Of a stretch of 64,000 nt of DNA, positions 1 through 8,295 are shown piece after piece. Numbering within the stretch: the stretch's first letter is position 1; the number at the start of each line of letters is the position of its first letter. Source of the DNA: Phytohabitans suffuscus. Lineage in GTDB: Bacteria; Actinomycetota; Actinomycetes; Mycobacteriales; Micromonosporaceae. The notes under the pieces are model-generated. The model saw only the letters and a program-made list of their open reading frames with translations, made no database searches and had not been told where the DNA came from. Location: the NCBI RefSeq assembly GCF_011764565.1, contig NZ_AP022871.1, positions 5,890,320 through 5,954,319 of the forward strand, read 5' to 3'. The translations under genes and the position numbers were made by a program.

Positions 1-1
1 C

Positions 2-343
2 GCGATCGCCGCCCGCGTCAAGGCCAACCTGCTCAACGGCGTCGACCTGCTCCTGCGCGACCAGGTCCGCAGCTACGAGGTGGTGGTGGCCAAGCTGGCG
101 CCGTCGTGCAGCGAGCAGCGGTACGTCGAGTACGACACGTACGGCCGCGTCGTCACCGTGGAGATCCACTACACCTGCGTCGCGTACAACGGCGACCAGG
201 CGACCGACTACGAGCTGTACTACCTGGGCAGGCTCATGGGCCGGCCGCTCGACCGGAACGCGGTCGCCAACAGCGCCACCCGAAACACGAGCCGCGCGGT
301 CGCGCTCGAAGCGCTGCCACGGCTCAGGAGCGCCCTGCCGTAG
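2..343 (+). CDS. C-terminal part of an unrecognised protein (cut by left edge)
   Basis: The frame is open from the window edge to a TAG stop, giving the last 113 residues of a protein that begins to the left. I do not recognise the family. The visible part starts AIAARVKANLLNG, has two cysteines (SCSEQ and YTCVAY) and a tyrosine-rich stretch (YNGDQATDYELYYLG), and ends in a basic tail. A GTG at 80 could be read as a start, but the open frame continues upstream without a stop and no ribosome site precedes it, so an internal position is more likely. A perfect hairpin 30 bases downstream probably ends its transcript. Confidence 0.7.
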   Translation, partial: AIAARVKANLLNGVDLLLRDQVRSYEVVVAKLAPSCSEQRYVEYDTYGRVVTVEIHYTCVAYNGDQATDYELYYLGRLMGRPLDRNAVANSATRNTSRAVALEALPRLRSALP

Positions 344-372
344 CGAGTGGACACACCGCGAGTGGACACACA

Positions 373-411
373 GAGGGTGCCCGAGCCGGAGAGTCCGGCT
401 CGGGCACCCTC
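373..411. terminator. Strong bidirectional terminator-like hairpin
   Basis: A perfect 18-bp inverted repeat (GAGGGTGCCC... paired with ...GGGCACCCTC) with a three-base GAG loop lies 30 bases after the stop of the partial gene. There is no T run, as is usual in high-GC actinobacteria. Just before it, the 12-mer GAGTGGACACAC occurs twice in tandem (about 346-371). Confidence 0.8.
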
Positions 412-450
412 CTGCCGTGGCTCACGCCGGCCGGAGGTCTTGTGGCGCGG

Positions 451-549
451 GCCTGGCAGCGGAGGCCGGGGGTCTCGGCTCGCCCGCGAGCCGCCGGCCG
501 CAGCGGTGCCCGCGGGAGCATGCGGTCCGCAGCTGGCGCGGACCGGGGC
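451..549 (+). repeat. Family A 3'-end repeat, copy A1
   Basis: About 100-bp element running from CCTGGCAGCGGAGG through GCAGCGGTGCCCGCGGGAGC to GGCGCGGACCGGGG. Five more copies lie at 8179, 20886, 50886, 56431 and 57636. This copy sits about 60 bases beyond the 3' end of the minus-strand glycosidase gene. Read out of that gene it has the same orientation as every other copy. Confidence 0.75.
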
Positions 550-608
550 ACAGCTGGCCGGACCGACCCTGGGCGGTGCCGGGCCTGGGCGGTGCCGGGC
601 CTGGGTCC

Positions 609-1601
609 TCAGACGGCGCGGGCCACGCAGATGCGGGCGTCCAGGCGCGGGCCGGCCTCGTAGAGCATGTACTGCACGCCGCCGTCCGTGCCGAAGGCGG
701 GTGACGCGGTGCGGCCGTTGTCGGAGGCGATCGGGCGGTGGAAGACGCCCAGGTGCACCTCGCGGTCGAAGTTGTTGCCGACCTCGGTCAGGTACATGTT
801 GCCGGTGTTGCCGTGGTACGCGAGGTACGCGGTGCCGTTGCGCTTGAGCAGGTGGGCGGCGGAGATGTCGGTGCAGCCGTCGGGCGTGGGCGAGACCAGC
901 GGGGTGGGGGAGAACTGCCAGCCGCTCCAACCGTTCGGCGACCAGCCCCAGAAGATTTTGCGGGTACCCGGGCCGATGGTGTGCACGGCCATGAAGACCA
1001 TCACGTAGCGGTTGCCCTTGCCGGCGACCGAATGCTCGAAGACCCGCGCGTACGAGGTCTCCGTCGTGTTGGGCACCAGGCGGGTGGAGAGGATCGGGGT
1101 CTCGTCGGTGAAGCGGATCCCGTCGGTCGACCTGGCCACGCGGGTCGTGTAGTTCTCGCCGTGGAAGTAGAGGTAGAACTGGCGGGTCGGCGCGTCCCAC
1201 ACCACGTGCGGCGACGCGACATGGCTGACCGTGACGCCGCCGGGCAGGTTGCGGTCGACGACGGGGTTGCTGGCGTACTCGGTGTACGGCCCCTCCAGCC
1301 GGTCGGCGTAGGCCAGGCAGATCCCGCCCGGCGCGTCGTGCGGGCCGTAGTAGAGGTAGTAGCGGCCGAGGCGGTTGCTGATCTTGTCGTAGACCCCGCG
1401 GACGCACGGGAAGATGAACTCGCCGGTCGGGTTGTACCGCAGCGGTCCGGCGAACGCGTCGCGCACGTACCGGTAGGTGGGGAAGCCGGCGGGTCCGGCC
1501 AGCGCGGGGGCGGCGGCGCCCAGGCCGGCGACGGTGCCGCCGGCGACCGCCGCGGCGCCGCGGAGCAGGGTGCGGCGGTCGATCTCAGGGGTACGGGCCA
1601 T
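609..1601 (-). CDS. Tat-exported five-bladed beta-propeller glycosidase (GH43-like)
   Basis: 330-residue secreted protein, probably a glycoside hydrolase. A twin-arginine signal is visible at the N-terminus (RRTLLRGAAAVAGG, residues 9-22), ending near ALA-G. The mature part is built of repeated short beta blades of the kind seen in GH43/GH32-type propellers (RYYLYYGPH, QFYLYFHGENYTTRVARSTDG, YVMVFMAVH, AYLAYHGNTGNMYL). I chose the ATG at 1601 because GGAGGA precedes it and the Tat motif follows at once; the open frame upstream looks non-coding. It is divergent from a lacI gene with two similar operators between them, so it is probably co-induced with the sugar importer. The exact substrate and GH family are not clear from sequence. 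Confidence 0.75.
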   Translation of the reverse strand: MARTPEIDRRTLLRGAAAVAGGTVAGLGAAAPALAGPAGFPTYRYVRDAFAGPLRYNPTGEFIFPCVRGVYDKISNRLGRYYLYYGPHDAPGGICLAYADRLEGPYTEYASNPVVDRNLPGGVTVSHVASPHVVWDAPTRQFYLYFHGENYTTRVARSTDGIRFTDETPILSTRLVPNTTETSYARVFEHSVAGKGNRYVMVFMAVHTIGPGTRKIFWGWSPNGWSGWQFSPTPLVSPTPDGCTDISAAHLLKRNGTAYLAYHGNTGNMYLTEVGNNFDREVHLGVFHRPIASDNGRTASPAFGTDGGVQYMLYEAGPRLDARICVARAV

Positions 1602-1701
1602 GGGGCGGTCCTCCGATAACCCTCGGTGATCCGGCGTCCGGACATGGACGCCTCTCGTTGGTCGAGAAGTCAAACGCCGCCAGGCGCGCCGCGTCAAGAT
1701 G

Positions 1702-1715
1702 CTAATGCGAATTAT
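1702..1715. promoter_or_regulatory. Probable LacI operator, site 1 (imperfect)
   Basis: CTAATGCGAATTAT shares its left half with the perfect palindrome at 1800. It lies about 100 bases upstream of the glycosidase start, suggesting that the divergent LacI protein represses both directions. Confidence 0.55.
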
Positions 1716-1799
1716 CAGCGGCATCTCGGCAAGATCTTCCTCGGCGGAGGGTCTTGACGAGCGGGTGGTCGCCATGTCTACAGTTCACGGCTAAGAAAC

Positions 1800-1813
1800 C
1801 TAATGCGCATTAG
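1800..1813. promoter_or_regulatory. Probable LacI operator, site 2 (perfect palindrome)
   Basis: CTAATGCGCATTAG is a perfect 14-bp palindrome with the central CG typical of LacI-family operators. It lies 24 bases before the lacI start, so autoregulation is likely. Confidence 0.7.
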
Positions 1814-1836
1814 CAAGAAACGGGTGGGCACAGAGC

Positions 1837-3015
1837 GTGACTGAATCGCGGAGCAGGCGCGTGACCCAGCAGGACATCGCGCGGATGACCGGCGTGAGCC
1901 AGGCGACGGTGTCGCTGGTGCTCAACGGCCGCGCCGACAGCGACGTCCGGATAGCGCCCGAGACGCGGGCCCGGGTGCTCGACGCCATCCGCAGCACCGG
2001 CTACGTGGCCGACCCGATCGCCCGCCGCCTCGCCGCCCGCCGCAACCGCATCCTCGGCGTCTTCACGTACGAGCCGATGTTTCCCGCCGGCACCGGCGAC
2101 TTCTACCACCCGTTCCTGGTCGGTATCGAGGAGGGGGCCGAGTCGCTCGGCTGCGACCTGCTGCTTTTCACGAGCGCTCCGGTCGCCGACGGCCGGCGCC
2201 GGATCTTCCACGAGGACAACCGGCTGCGGCTGGCCGACGGCTGCGTGCTGCTCGGTCGCTCGCTCGACCGCGACGAGCTGGCCAGGCTCGTCGCCGAGGG
2301 GCAGCCGTTCGTCTCGGTCGGCCGGCGCGACGACGCGGGCGGACCGGTGCCCTACGTCGGCGCGGACTACCCGGCGGCCACCGCGGCGATCGTCGAGCGG
2401 GCCGTCGCGGTGGGGCACCGCACCCTGGCCTACGTCGGGCAGGGCGACCACCCGGTCGGTCCGGCGCCGCAGACCGGGCTCGACGGCCAGGACCGGCCGG
2501 CCGCGCCGGAGTCGCACGCCGACCGCGAGCGCGGTTTCCGGGCCGCCGTCGCCGCGGCCGGGGTCACCGGCATCCGCGAGCCGGTCGAGGACCGCTCCCC
2601 GGCCGAGCTGCTCGACTCGCTGCTCGCCCGGGGCGTGACGGTCGCGCTCATGGAGGAGTACGCGGACGGGTCGGCCATCGCCTCGGTCGCCCGGGAGCGC
2701 GGCCTGGAGATCCCGCGCGACCTGTCCATCGCGGCCCTCGGCGACCCGACCCGGCCGGCACCCTCCGATGTGGACTTCACGATGTTTCGCATCCCCCGGC
2801 GCCAGATGGGCTGGCAGGCGGTCGAGGTGCTGACCGGGCTGATCGAGGGCACACCCGGGCCGGAGGGCGGCGAGCCGCGCTCCGCCGGAGCGCAGCGACG
2901 AGGACGCAGCGAGGCGGCCGCCCGGGACGGCAGCGAGCGGAGCCGGCAGAGCCCGACGCAGATCCTGCTCGACTGCGAGCAGGTCGAGGGCACCACCCTG
3001 GCGGCACCGCGATGA
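1837..3015 (+). CDS. LacI-family transcriptional regulator
   Basis: 392-residue repressor. The N-terminal helix-turn-helix is clear (VTQQDIARMTGVSQATVSLVLNG, about residues 9-31, then a hinge helix with RRLAARRNRILG). A periplasmic-binding-protein-like sugar domain follows, ending in the usual ILLDCEQVEGTT strand. The start is a GTG just after the perfect operator. Odd feature: about 30 Arg/Ala/Ser-rich residues (GGEPRSAGAQRRGRSEAAAR onward, nucleotides about 2866-2955) interrupt the C-terminal domain just before the last strand, where family members normally have a short loop. The stop overlaps the region before the FAD oxidoreductase gene, so the five genes form one operon. It probably senses the sugar that the operon imports. 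Confidence 0.9.
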   Translation: MTESRSRRVTQQDIARMTGVSQATVSLVLNGRADSDVRIAPETRARVLDAIRSTGYVADPIARRLAARRNRILGVFTYEPMFPAGTGDFYHPFLVGIEEGAESLGCDLLLFTSAPVADGRRRIFHEDNRLRLADGCVLLGRSLDRDELARLVAEGQPFVSVGRRDDAGGPVPYVGADYPAATAAIVERAVAVGHRTLAYVGQGDHPVGPAPQTGLDGQDRPAAPESHADRERGFRAAVAAAGVTGIREPVEDRSPAELLDSLLARGVTVALMEEYADGSAIASVARERGLEIPRDLSIAALGDPTRPAPSDVDFTMFRIPRRQMGWQAVEVLTGLIEGTPGPEGGEPRSAGAQRRGRSEAAARDGSERSRQSPTQILLDCEQVEGTTLAAPR

Positions 3016-3023
3016 GAGGAGAC

Positions 3024-4625
3024 ATGTTCGTGGAGCTGGATTGCGACCTGCTGGTCGTCGGCGGGGGTCTCGGTGGCGTCGCCGCCGCGCTGGGCGCGCT
3101 GCGCGCCGGGCGGCGGGTCGTGCTCACCGAGGAGTACGACTGGCTCGGCGGCCAGCTCACCAGCCAGGCCGTGCCGCCCGACGAGCACAGCTGGGTCGAG
3201 CAGTTCGGCGTGACCGCCTCCTACCGGGCGCTGCGCGACGGGATCCGCGAGCACTACCGCCGCTTCTACCCGCTGACCGACCGGGCCCGCGCCGACCGCC
3301 ACCTCAACCCGGGCGCCGGCCACGTGAGCCGCCTCTGCCACGAGCCACGGGTCGCGGTCGCGGTCATCGAGAGCATGCTCGCGCCGTACCGCGGAAGTGG
3401 CCGCCTGGTCGTCCTGCAGCCGGCGCGCGCGGTGTCGGCCGATGTGGACGGTGACCGGGTGACCGCGGTTACCGTCGCGCACGAGGGGCGCGAGGTGACG
3501 GTCACCGCTCCGTACATCGTGGACGCCACCGAGACCGGCGAGCTGCTCCCGCTGACCGGCACCGAGTACGTGACCGGCTTCGAGTCGCGCGCGGAGACCG
3601 GCGAGCCGAGCGCGCCCGACGAGGCGCAGCCGGCCAACACGCAGGCGGTCTCGGTCTGCTTCGCGGTCGACCACGTGGACGGCGACCACACGATCGACAA
3701 GCCCGAGCGGTACGACTTCTGGCGCGCGTACCAGCCGCCGTTCTGGGGCGACCGCCTGCTGTCGTTCCGCGCCCCGCACCCGCGCACGCTGGAGATAGTC
3801 GAGCGGTCGTTCACGCCCAACCCCGACGACGACCCGGGCCTTGTCGTGGCTGACCAGCGGCTCAACCCGGGCGACGGCAACCTGTGGACGTTCCGGCGGA
3901 TCGCCGCCCGGCGCAACTTCCGCGACGGCTTCTACGCCAGCGACATCTGCCTGGTCAACTGGCCACAGATCGACTACTTCGAGGCGCCGGTCGTCGACGT
4001 GCCCGACCCGGCGGCCGGCATCGCCGCGGCCCGCGAGCTGTCCCGCTCGATGCTCTACTGGCTGCAGACCGAGGCGCCCCGCCCGGACGGCGGCACCGGC
4101 TTTCCCGGCCTGCGGCTGCGCGGCGACGTGACCGGCAGCGCCGACGGCCTCGCGCAGGCGCCGTACGTGCGCGAGTCCCGCCGCATCCGCGCCCGGTACA
4201 CCGTGGTCGAGCAGGACCTGTCCCTGGCCGTACGCGGCGACAAGGGCGCGGTGTCCTATCCGGACAGTGTGGGCGTCGGCATGTACCGCATCGACCTGCA
4301 TCCGTCGACCGGCGGCGACAACTACATCGACGTCGCGTCGTGCCCGTTCGAGATCCCGTTGGGCGCGCTGCTGCCGCGGCGGGTCACCAACCTGATCGCG
4401 GGCGGGAAGAACATCGGCACCACGCACATCACCAACGGTTCCTATCGACTGCACCCCGTCGAGTGGAACGCCGGCGAGGTCGCCGGCGTCCTCGCCGACT
4501 TCTGCCTGGCCCGCCGGACCACTCCGGCCGCCGTGCGCGACACCCCCGGCCTACTGGCCGACTTCCAGAACCGCCTCACCGCCGAGGGCGTCGAGCTGCG
4601 CTGGCCCGACGTCTCGGGCTACTGA
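3024..4625 (+). CDS. FAD-dependent oxidoreductase of a sugar catabolic operon
   Basis: 533-residue cytoplasmic flavoprotein. The dinucleotide-binding motif VVGGGLGGVAAALGAL lies at about residues 11-26, followed by an acidic strand end (VLTEEYDWLGGQ). A second FAD contact is seen near the C-terminus (NLIAGGKNIGTTHITNGSYR). This matches the PF12831-type FAD oxidoreductases often found beside sugar ABC transporters; the substrate is unknown. I prefer the ATG at 3024, which has GAGAGGAGA directly before it, over the ATG at 3012 that overlaps the lacI stop. It is followed 10 bases later by the binding-protein gene. Confidence 0.85.
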   Translation: MFVELDCDLLVVGGGLGGVAAALGALRAGRRVVLTEEYDWLGGQLTSQAVPPDEHSWVEQFGVTASYRALRDGIREHYRRFYPLTDRARADRHLNPGAGHVSRLCHEPRVAVAVIESMLAPYRGSGRLVVLQPARAVSADVDGDRVTAVTVAHEGREVTVTAPYIVDATETGELLPLTGTEYVTGFESRAETGEPSAPDEAQPANTQAVSVCFAVDHVDGDHTIDKPERYDFWRAYQPPFWGDRLLSFRAPHPRTLEIVERSFTPNPDDDPGLVVADQRLNPGDGNLWTFRRIAARRNFRDGFYASDICLVNWPQIDYFEAPVVDVPDPAAGIAAARELSRSMLYWLQTEAPRPDGGTGFPGLRLRGDVTGSADGLAQAPYVRESRRIRARYTVVEQDLSLAVRGDKGAVSYPDSVGVGMYRIDLHPSTGGDNYIDVASCPFEIPLGALLPRRVTNLIAGGKNIGTTHITNGSYRLHPVEWNAGEVAGVLADFCLARRTTPAAVRDTPGLLADFQNRLTAEGVELRWPDVSGY

Positions 4626-4635
4626 GAGGAATCCC

Positions 4636-5910
4636 ATGAGAGCACGTATAGCGGCCGCGGCCGCGGTGGCGGCCATGCTCGGCCTCACCGCCTGCGGCTC
4701 CGACGGCGGCGGGGCCGACGACGGCCCGATCACCCTGCGGATGACCACGTGGTCGGCGAACGAGGCGCACGTCAAGCTCTTCAACGAGATCGCCGACGAG
4801 TACAAGAAGACCCACCCGAACGTCACCGCCATCACGTTCGACGCGATCCCGTTCGAGAGCTACACGACCACGCTCACCACGCAGATCGCCGGCGGCAACC
4901 CGCCCGACCTGGCCTGGGTGCTGGAGAACGCGGCACCCGACTTCGTCTCCTCGGGCGCGCTGCTGCCGCTGGACGACACGCTCAAGGGCGCCGAGGGGTA
5001 CGCCTTCGACGAGCTCGCCCCGGCCGCGACGAAGCTGTGGCAGGCGGACGGCATGCTGTACGGCTACCCGTTCTCCACCTCGCCCTTCGGCATCTTCGTC
5101 AACACCGACCTGGTCAAGGCCGCCGGGCAGAAGGCGCCCGCCGAGCTGATCGCGGCGAACGAATGGACCTGGGAGAACGCGGCGAAGCTGGCCGCGGCGG
5201 TCAACGCGAAGACCGGCAAGGCGGGGCTCGTGGTGCGCGACTTCGACTACAAGGGCTGGGACAACCTGTCCACGGTGTGGACCGGCTGGGGTGCCGAGGC
5301 GTGGAGCGCGGACGGGAAGACCTGCGGCTTCGACAAGCCGGAGATGGTCGAGGCGATGACGTTCCTGCACAAGGCGACGTTCACCGACAAGGCGTTCCCC
5401 GGCCCGGGTACGACCGCCGACTTCTTCGCCGGCGAGGCGGGCATGACGATCACCCAGATCTCCCGGGCGTCGCTGCTCAAGGACGGCACGTTCGGCTGGG
5501 ACCTGGTGACGCTGCCGGACGGGCCCAAGGGCAGCTACGCGGTGATCGGCCAGGGCGGGCTGGGCGTGCTCAAGAAGGGCAGGAACGCCGAGGCGGCCGC
5601 CGACTTCCTCGCCTTCTTCACCAACCCGGCCAACTCGGCGAAGCTCGCGCAGTTCTTCCCGCCGCCGCGTACGTCGCTGCTCACCACCGACACGCTCGCC
5701 AAGACCAACCCGCTGCTCAAGCCGGAGCAGCTGGAGGCGGTCGTGATCGACGGCATCTCCAGCGGCGTGGTCAAGCCCAGCCACACCGGCCAGGCGGAGC
5801 TGTCGCAGGCGGTCCGCTCGGCGCTCGATCCACTGTGGAAGCCCGACGCGGACGTGCCGGCGGTACTCGGCGGCGTGTGCACCGCGATCAACCCGCTGCT
5901 GGCCAAGTAG
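4636..5910 (+). CDS. Sugar ABC transporter substrate-binding lipoprotein
   Basis: 424-residue extracellular solute-binding protein (family 1 type). A lipoprotein signal with lipobox LTAC places Cys20 as the lipidated residue, followed by a Gly/Asp-rich linker. The mature domain has the typical start ITLRMTTWS, an aromatic-rich centre (NEWTWENAAKLAAAVN) and a C-terminal AAADFLAFFTNPANSAKLAQF helix region. Ribosome site GAGAGGAA precedes the ATG. It delivers the sugar to the two permeases that follow. No ATPase gene is present, so a shared MsiK-type ATPase encoded elsewhere probably energises the system. Confidence 0.92.
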   Translation: MRARIAAAAAVAAMLGLTACGSDGGGADDGPITLRMTTWSANEAHVKLFNEIADEYKKTHPNVTAITFDAIPFESYTTTLTTQIAGGNPPDLAWVLENAAPDFVSSGALLPLDDTLKGAEGYAFDELAPAATKLWQADGMLYGYPFSTSPFGIFVNTDLVKAAGQKAPAELIAANEWTWENAAKLAAAVNAKTGKAGLVVRDFDYKGWDNLSTVWTGWGAEAWSADGKTCGFDKPEMVEAMTFLHKATFTDKAFPGPGTTADFFAGEAGMTITQISRASLLKDGTFGWDLVTLPDGPKGSYAVIGQGGLGVLKKGRNAEAAADFLAFFTNPANSAKLAQFFPPPRTSLLTTDTLAKTNPLLKPEQLEAVVIDGISSGVVKPSHTGQAELSQAVRSALDPLWKPDADVPAVLGGVCTAINPLLAK

Positions 5911-5939
5911 ATGGGTGAGCGACCTGCCGCGGAGTCACG

Positions 5940-6893
5940 GTGGCGCTGCTGACCGGCGACCGTAAGGCGGGCCGGCCGTCGAGCCGGCCCGCCCCGGGCG
6001 GTACGCGCCGCTGGTGGACCACCCGCCGCCGCGACCACCTGGCCGGCTACCTGTTCATCGCGCCGCAGCTCGCCGGCAGCGTGCTGTTCGTGCTGGTCCC
6101 GCTCGGACTCGTGGTCTGGTACTCGCTGCACGAGTGGAACGTGCTCGCCGACACGTTCGAGTTCACCGGCGCCGACAACTACCGCGCGATGGTCGACGAC
6201 CCGAACCTGCCCGGCGTGCTGCGGGCGACCGCGCTCTTCTCGGTCGGGCTGGTCGCGCTCAACCTGAGCCTGGCGCTCTTCCTCGCGGTGCTGCTCAACC
6301 AACGGCTGCGCGGCACCGCCTTCTTCCGGGTCCTCTTCTTCTCGCCGGTCGTGGTGTCACTGGTCGCCTGGACCATCGTGTGGGGCTTCCTGCTGCAGGA
6401 CAACGGCGGCATCAACGGCCTGCTCGACACGATCGGCGTCGACGGCCCGAACTGGCTGCGCGGCGACCTCACCGCCATGCTCTCGGTGATCGTGGTGCAG
6501 GTCGTCAAGAACGTCGGCCTCAACATGGTGCTCTTCCTGGCCGCGCTGCAGGGCGTGCCCGGTGAGCTGTACGAGGCGGCCCGGGTCGAGGGCGCCAGCC
6601 GGTGGACCCAGTTTCGCCGTATCACGGTGCCCCTGATCAGCCCGACGATCCTGCTCACCTCGATCATCACGGTGGTCGGATCGCTGCAGGTCTTCGCCCA
6701 GATCGCGGTGCTCACCCAGGGCGGGCCGGGCTCGTCCACCACCGTGCTCGTCTACTACCTCTACCAGCAGGCGTTCCAGTTCCACCACTTCGGGTACGGC
6801 GCCACCATCTCCGTACTCCTGTTCCTCATCGTCCTGGCGCTGACCGTCGTGCAGTGGCAGATGCGCAAGAGGTGGGTCTTCCATGAGCAGTAG
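5940..6893 (+). CDS. Sugar ABC transporter permease, first subunit
   Basis: 317-residue inner-membrane protein of the MalF/UgpA type with about six hydrophobic segments, beginning with YLFIAPQLAGSVLFVLVPLGLVVWYS. The EAA loop that docks the ATPase is present (EAARVEGASRWTQFRRITVPL, about residues 210-230). Start is a GTG at 5940. It overlaps the next permease gene by 11 bases, so the two are translationally coupled. Confidence 0.92.
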   Translation: MALLTGDRKAGRPSSRPAPGGTRRWWTTRRRDHLAGYLFIAPQLAGSVLFVLVPLGLVVWYSLHEWNVLADTFEFTGADNYRAMVDDPNLPGVLRATALFSVGLVALNLSLALFLAVLLNQRLRGTAFFRVLFFSPVVVSLVAWTIVWGFLLQDNGGINGLLDTIGVDGPNWLRGDLTAMLSVIVVQVVKNVGLNMVLFLAALQGVPGELYEAARVEGASRWTQFRRITVPLISPTILLTSIITVVGSLQVFAQIAVLTQGGPGSSTTVLVYYLYQQAFQFHHFGYGATISVLLFLIVLALTVVQWQMRKRWVFHEQ

Positions 6894-7725
6894 GCTCTCG
6901 CCCCGCGCGAAGGTGCTCCTCTACGGCACGCTCTGCGTGCTGGCCATCCCGTTCGTCTTCCCGACCTGGTGGATGGTCACCTCGTCGGTCAAGCCGGTAT
7001 CGGAGATCTTCGCGTTCCCGCCCTCGCTGATCCCCACGTCGGTGAGCTTCGCCGGCTACCGCGAGGCGTTCGCCACCCAGCCCTTCGCCCGGCAGTACCT
7101 CAACTCCGCGTACATCGCGCTGGTCGTCACCTTCGGCACCCTCGCGGTGTCGTCCCTGGCCGGGTACGCCTTCGCCCGCATCCGCTTCCGCGGGCAGAAC
7201 GCCCTCTTCCTCGTGGTGCTGCTCGGCCTGCTGATCCCGAGCGAGGTGACGATCGTCCCGCTCTTCCGGATGTTCAACGCGGCGGGCATGGTCGACACCC
7301 ACTGGCCGCTGATCCTGGTGCCGATCCTGGGCGCGCCGAGCGTACTGGCCACGTTCATCATGCGGCAGTTCTTCATCGCGCTCCCGGTCGAGCTGGAGGA
7401 GGCCGCCCGCCTGGACGGACTGGGCCGCTTCGCGACCTTCTGGCGCATCGCGCTACCCCTGTCCCGGCCAGCCCTGGGCGCGGTCTCCATCTTCACCTTC
7501 CTGCACAGCTGGAACCTCTACCTGGAGCCGATCGTCTTCCTCTCCACGCCGGAGAAGTTCACCCTGCCGCAGGCGCTGACCCAGTTCGTCGACGCCTACG
7601 GCGGTCCGATGTGGAACATCCAGCTGTCGGCGGCCTCACTGACCGCGATCCCGGTGCTGGTCGTGTTCGTGATCGCCCAACGCCAGTTCATCGAGGGCCT
7701 GGCCCACACCGGCCTGAAGGGCTGA
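6883..7725 (+). CDS. Sugar ABC transporter permease, second subunit
   Basis: 280-residue inner-membrane permease of the MalG/UgpE type with about six membrane segments. The EAA loop reads EAARLDGLGRFATFWRIALP (about residues 170-190). The ATG lies inside the end of the preceding permease gene. This is the last gene of the lacI operon; the long hairpin at 7913 may end the transcript. Confidence 0.92.
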   Translation: MSSRLSPRAKVLLYGTLCVLAIPFVFPTWWMVTSSVKPVSEIFAFPPSLIPTSVSFAGYREAFATQPFARQYLNSAYIALVVTFGTLAVSSLAGYAFARIRFRGQNALFLVVLLGLLIPSEVTIVPLFRMFNAAGMVDTHWPLILVPILGAPSVLATFIMRQFFIALPVELEEAARLDGLGRFATFWRIALPLSRPALGAVSIFTFLHSWNLYLEPIVFLSTPEKFTLPQALTQFVDAYGGPMWNIQLSAASLTAIPVLVVFVIAQRQFIEGLAHTGLKG

Positions 7726-7818
7726 CCGAGCGGCCCCAGAGGTCCGTCGCAGCCCGGGTCTATGGAGCCTTCGGTGTCGAGGTTCGAGCGGATCGCGCGG
7801 CGCCCCCGCGACTTCAGC

Positions 7819-7840
7819 GCCCGCGGTGCACACCGCGGGC
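7819..7840. other. Short GC palindrome
   Basis: GCCCGCGGTG and its complement are separated by two bases. The palindrome lies about 95 bases after the permease stop and could be part of a terminator region. Confidence 0.45.
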
Positions 7841-7912
7841 GGGCCGGGCGTCTCGCACGGGCTACCTCACCTCGGGCCGGTGAGGGCCCCGCGCCGCCGC
7901 ACCCGGTCTGCC

Positions 7913-7967
7913 CAGCGGTACAGGAGGTACCTTATGCGGGCTCCATAAGGTACGTCCTGTACCGCTG
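7913..7967. terminator. Long hairpin between convergent genes
   Basis: A 24-bp inverted repeat with one mismatch and a seven-base loop: the left arm begins CAGCGGTACAGG and the right arm ends CCTGTACCGCTG. It stands alone between the sugar importer (+) and transketolase (-), so a bidirectional terminator is plausible. The internal sequence CATAAGG is AT-richer than its surroundings, which could also mean the joined ends of a lost element. Confidence 0.6.
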
Positions 7968-8060
7968 GAGGCGCGACCAGCGCACTGAGGGCCGGCGTCC
8001 GGCCGTTGCTTTCTGCTGGTTTGTCGGCTGGCCGTTGGGTCCGGGGGTTCGGTCCTGGCG

Positions 8061-8108
8061 GATCGTGGTACGGATCTGCCCCTATGGGGGCGGTTTCATA
8101 CCACGATC
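8061..8108 (-). repeat. Family B hairpin repeat, copy B1
   Basis: Bounded by GATCGTGGTA and TACCACGATC with an inner GCCCC/GGGGC stem. This copy is the reverse complement of the copies at 35955, 57036 and 60796. It is preceded by the usual flank GGTTTGTCGGCTGGCCG seen beside other B copies. Confidence 0.75.
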
Positions 8109-8178
8109 GCGTCCGCGAGCATCGATCCGGCCTGGCGGAGGGCGGGGCACCGGCTACGAGCTGGGGTTGACCGGCGGA

Positions 8179-8278
8179 GCTGGCAGCGGAGGTCGGGGGT
8201 CTCGGCGAGCCCTGGCGAGCCGCCGACCGCAGCGGTGCCCGCGGGAGCGAACGGTCAGCGGCTGGCGCGGACGGGGGT
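8179..8278 (+). repeat. Family A 3'-end repeat, copy A2
   Basis: Starts CTGGCAGCGGAGGTCGGGGG and ends GGCGCGGACGGGGG. It lies 18 bases beyond the 3' end of the transketolase gene (minus strand) and points the same way relative to that gene as the other A copies. The rest of the 7726-8295 gap holds only the hairpins and copy B1; I see no gene. Confidence 0.75.
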
Positions 8279-8295
8279 ATATCGGTCCTGTGCCG

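Noticed and set aside
7726..8295. Start of an 823-codon plus-strand frame over the transketolase
   Set aside because: Antisense shadow of the transketolase gene; no motifs of its own.
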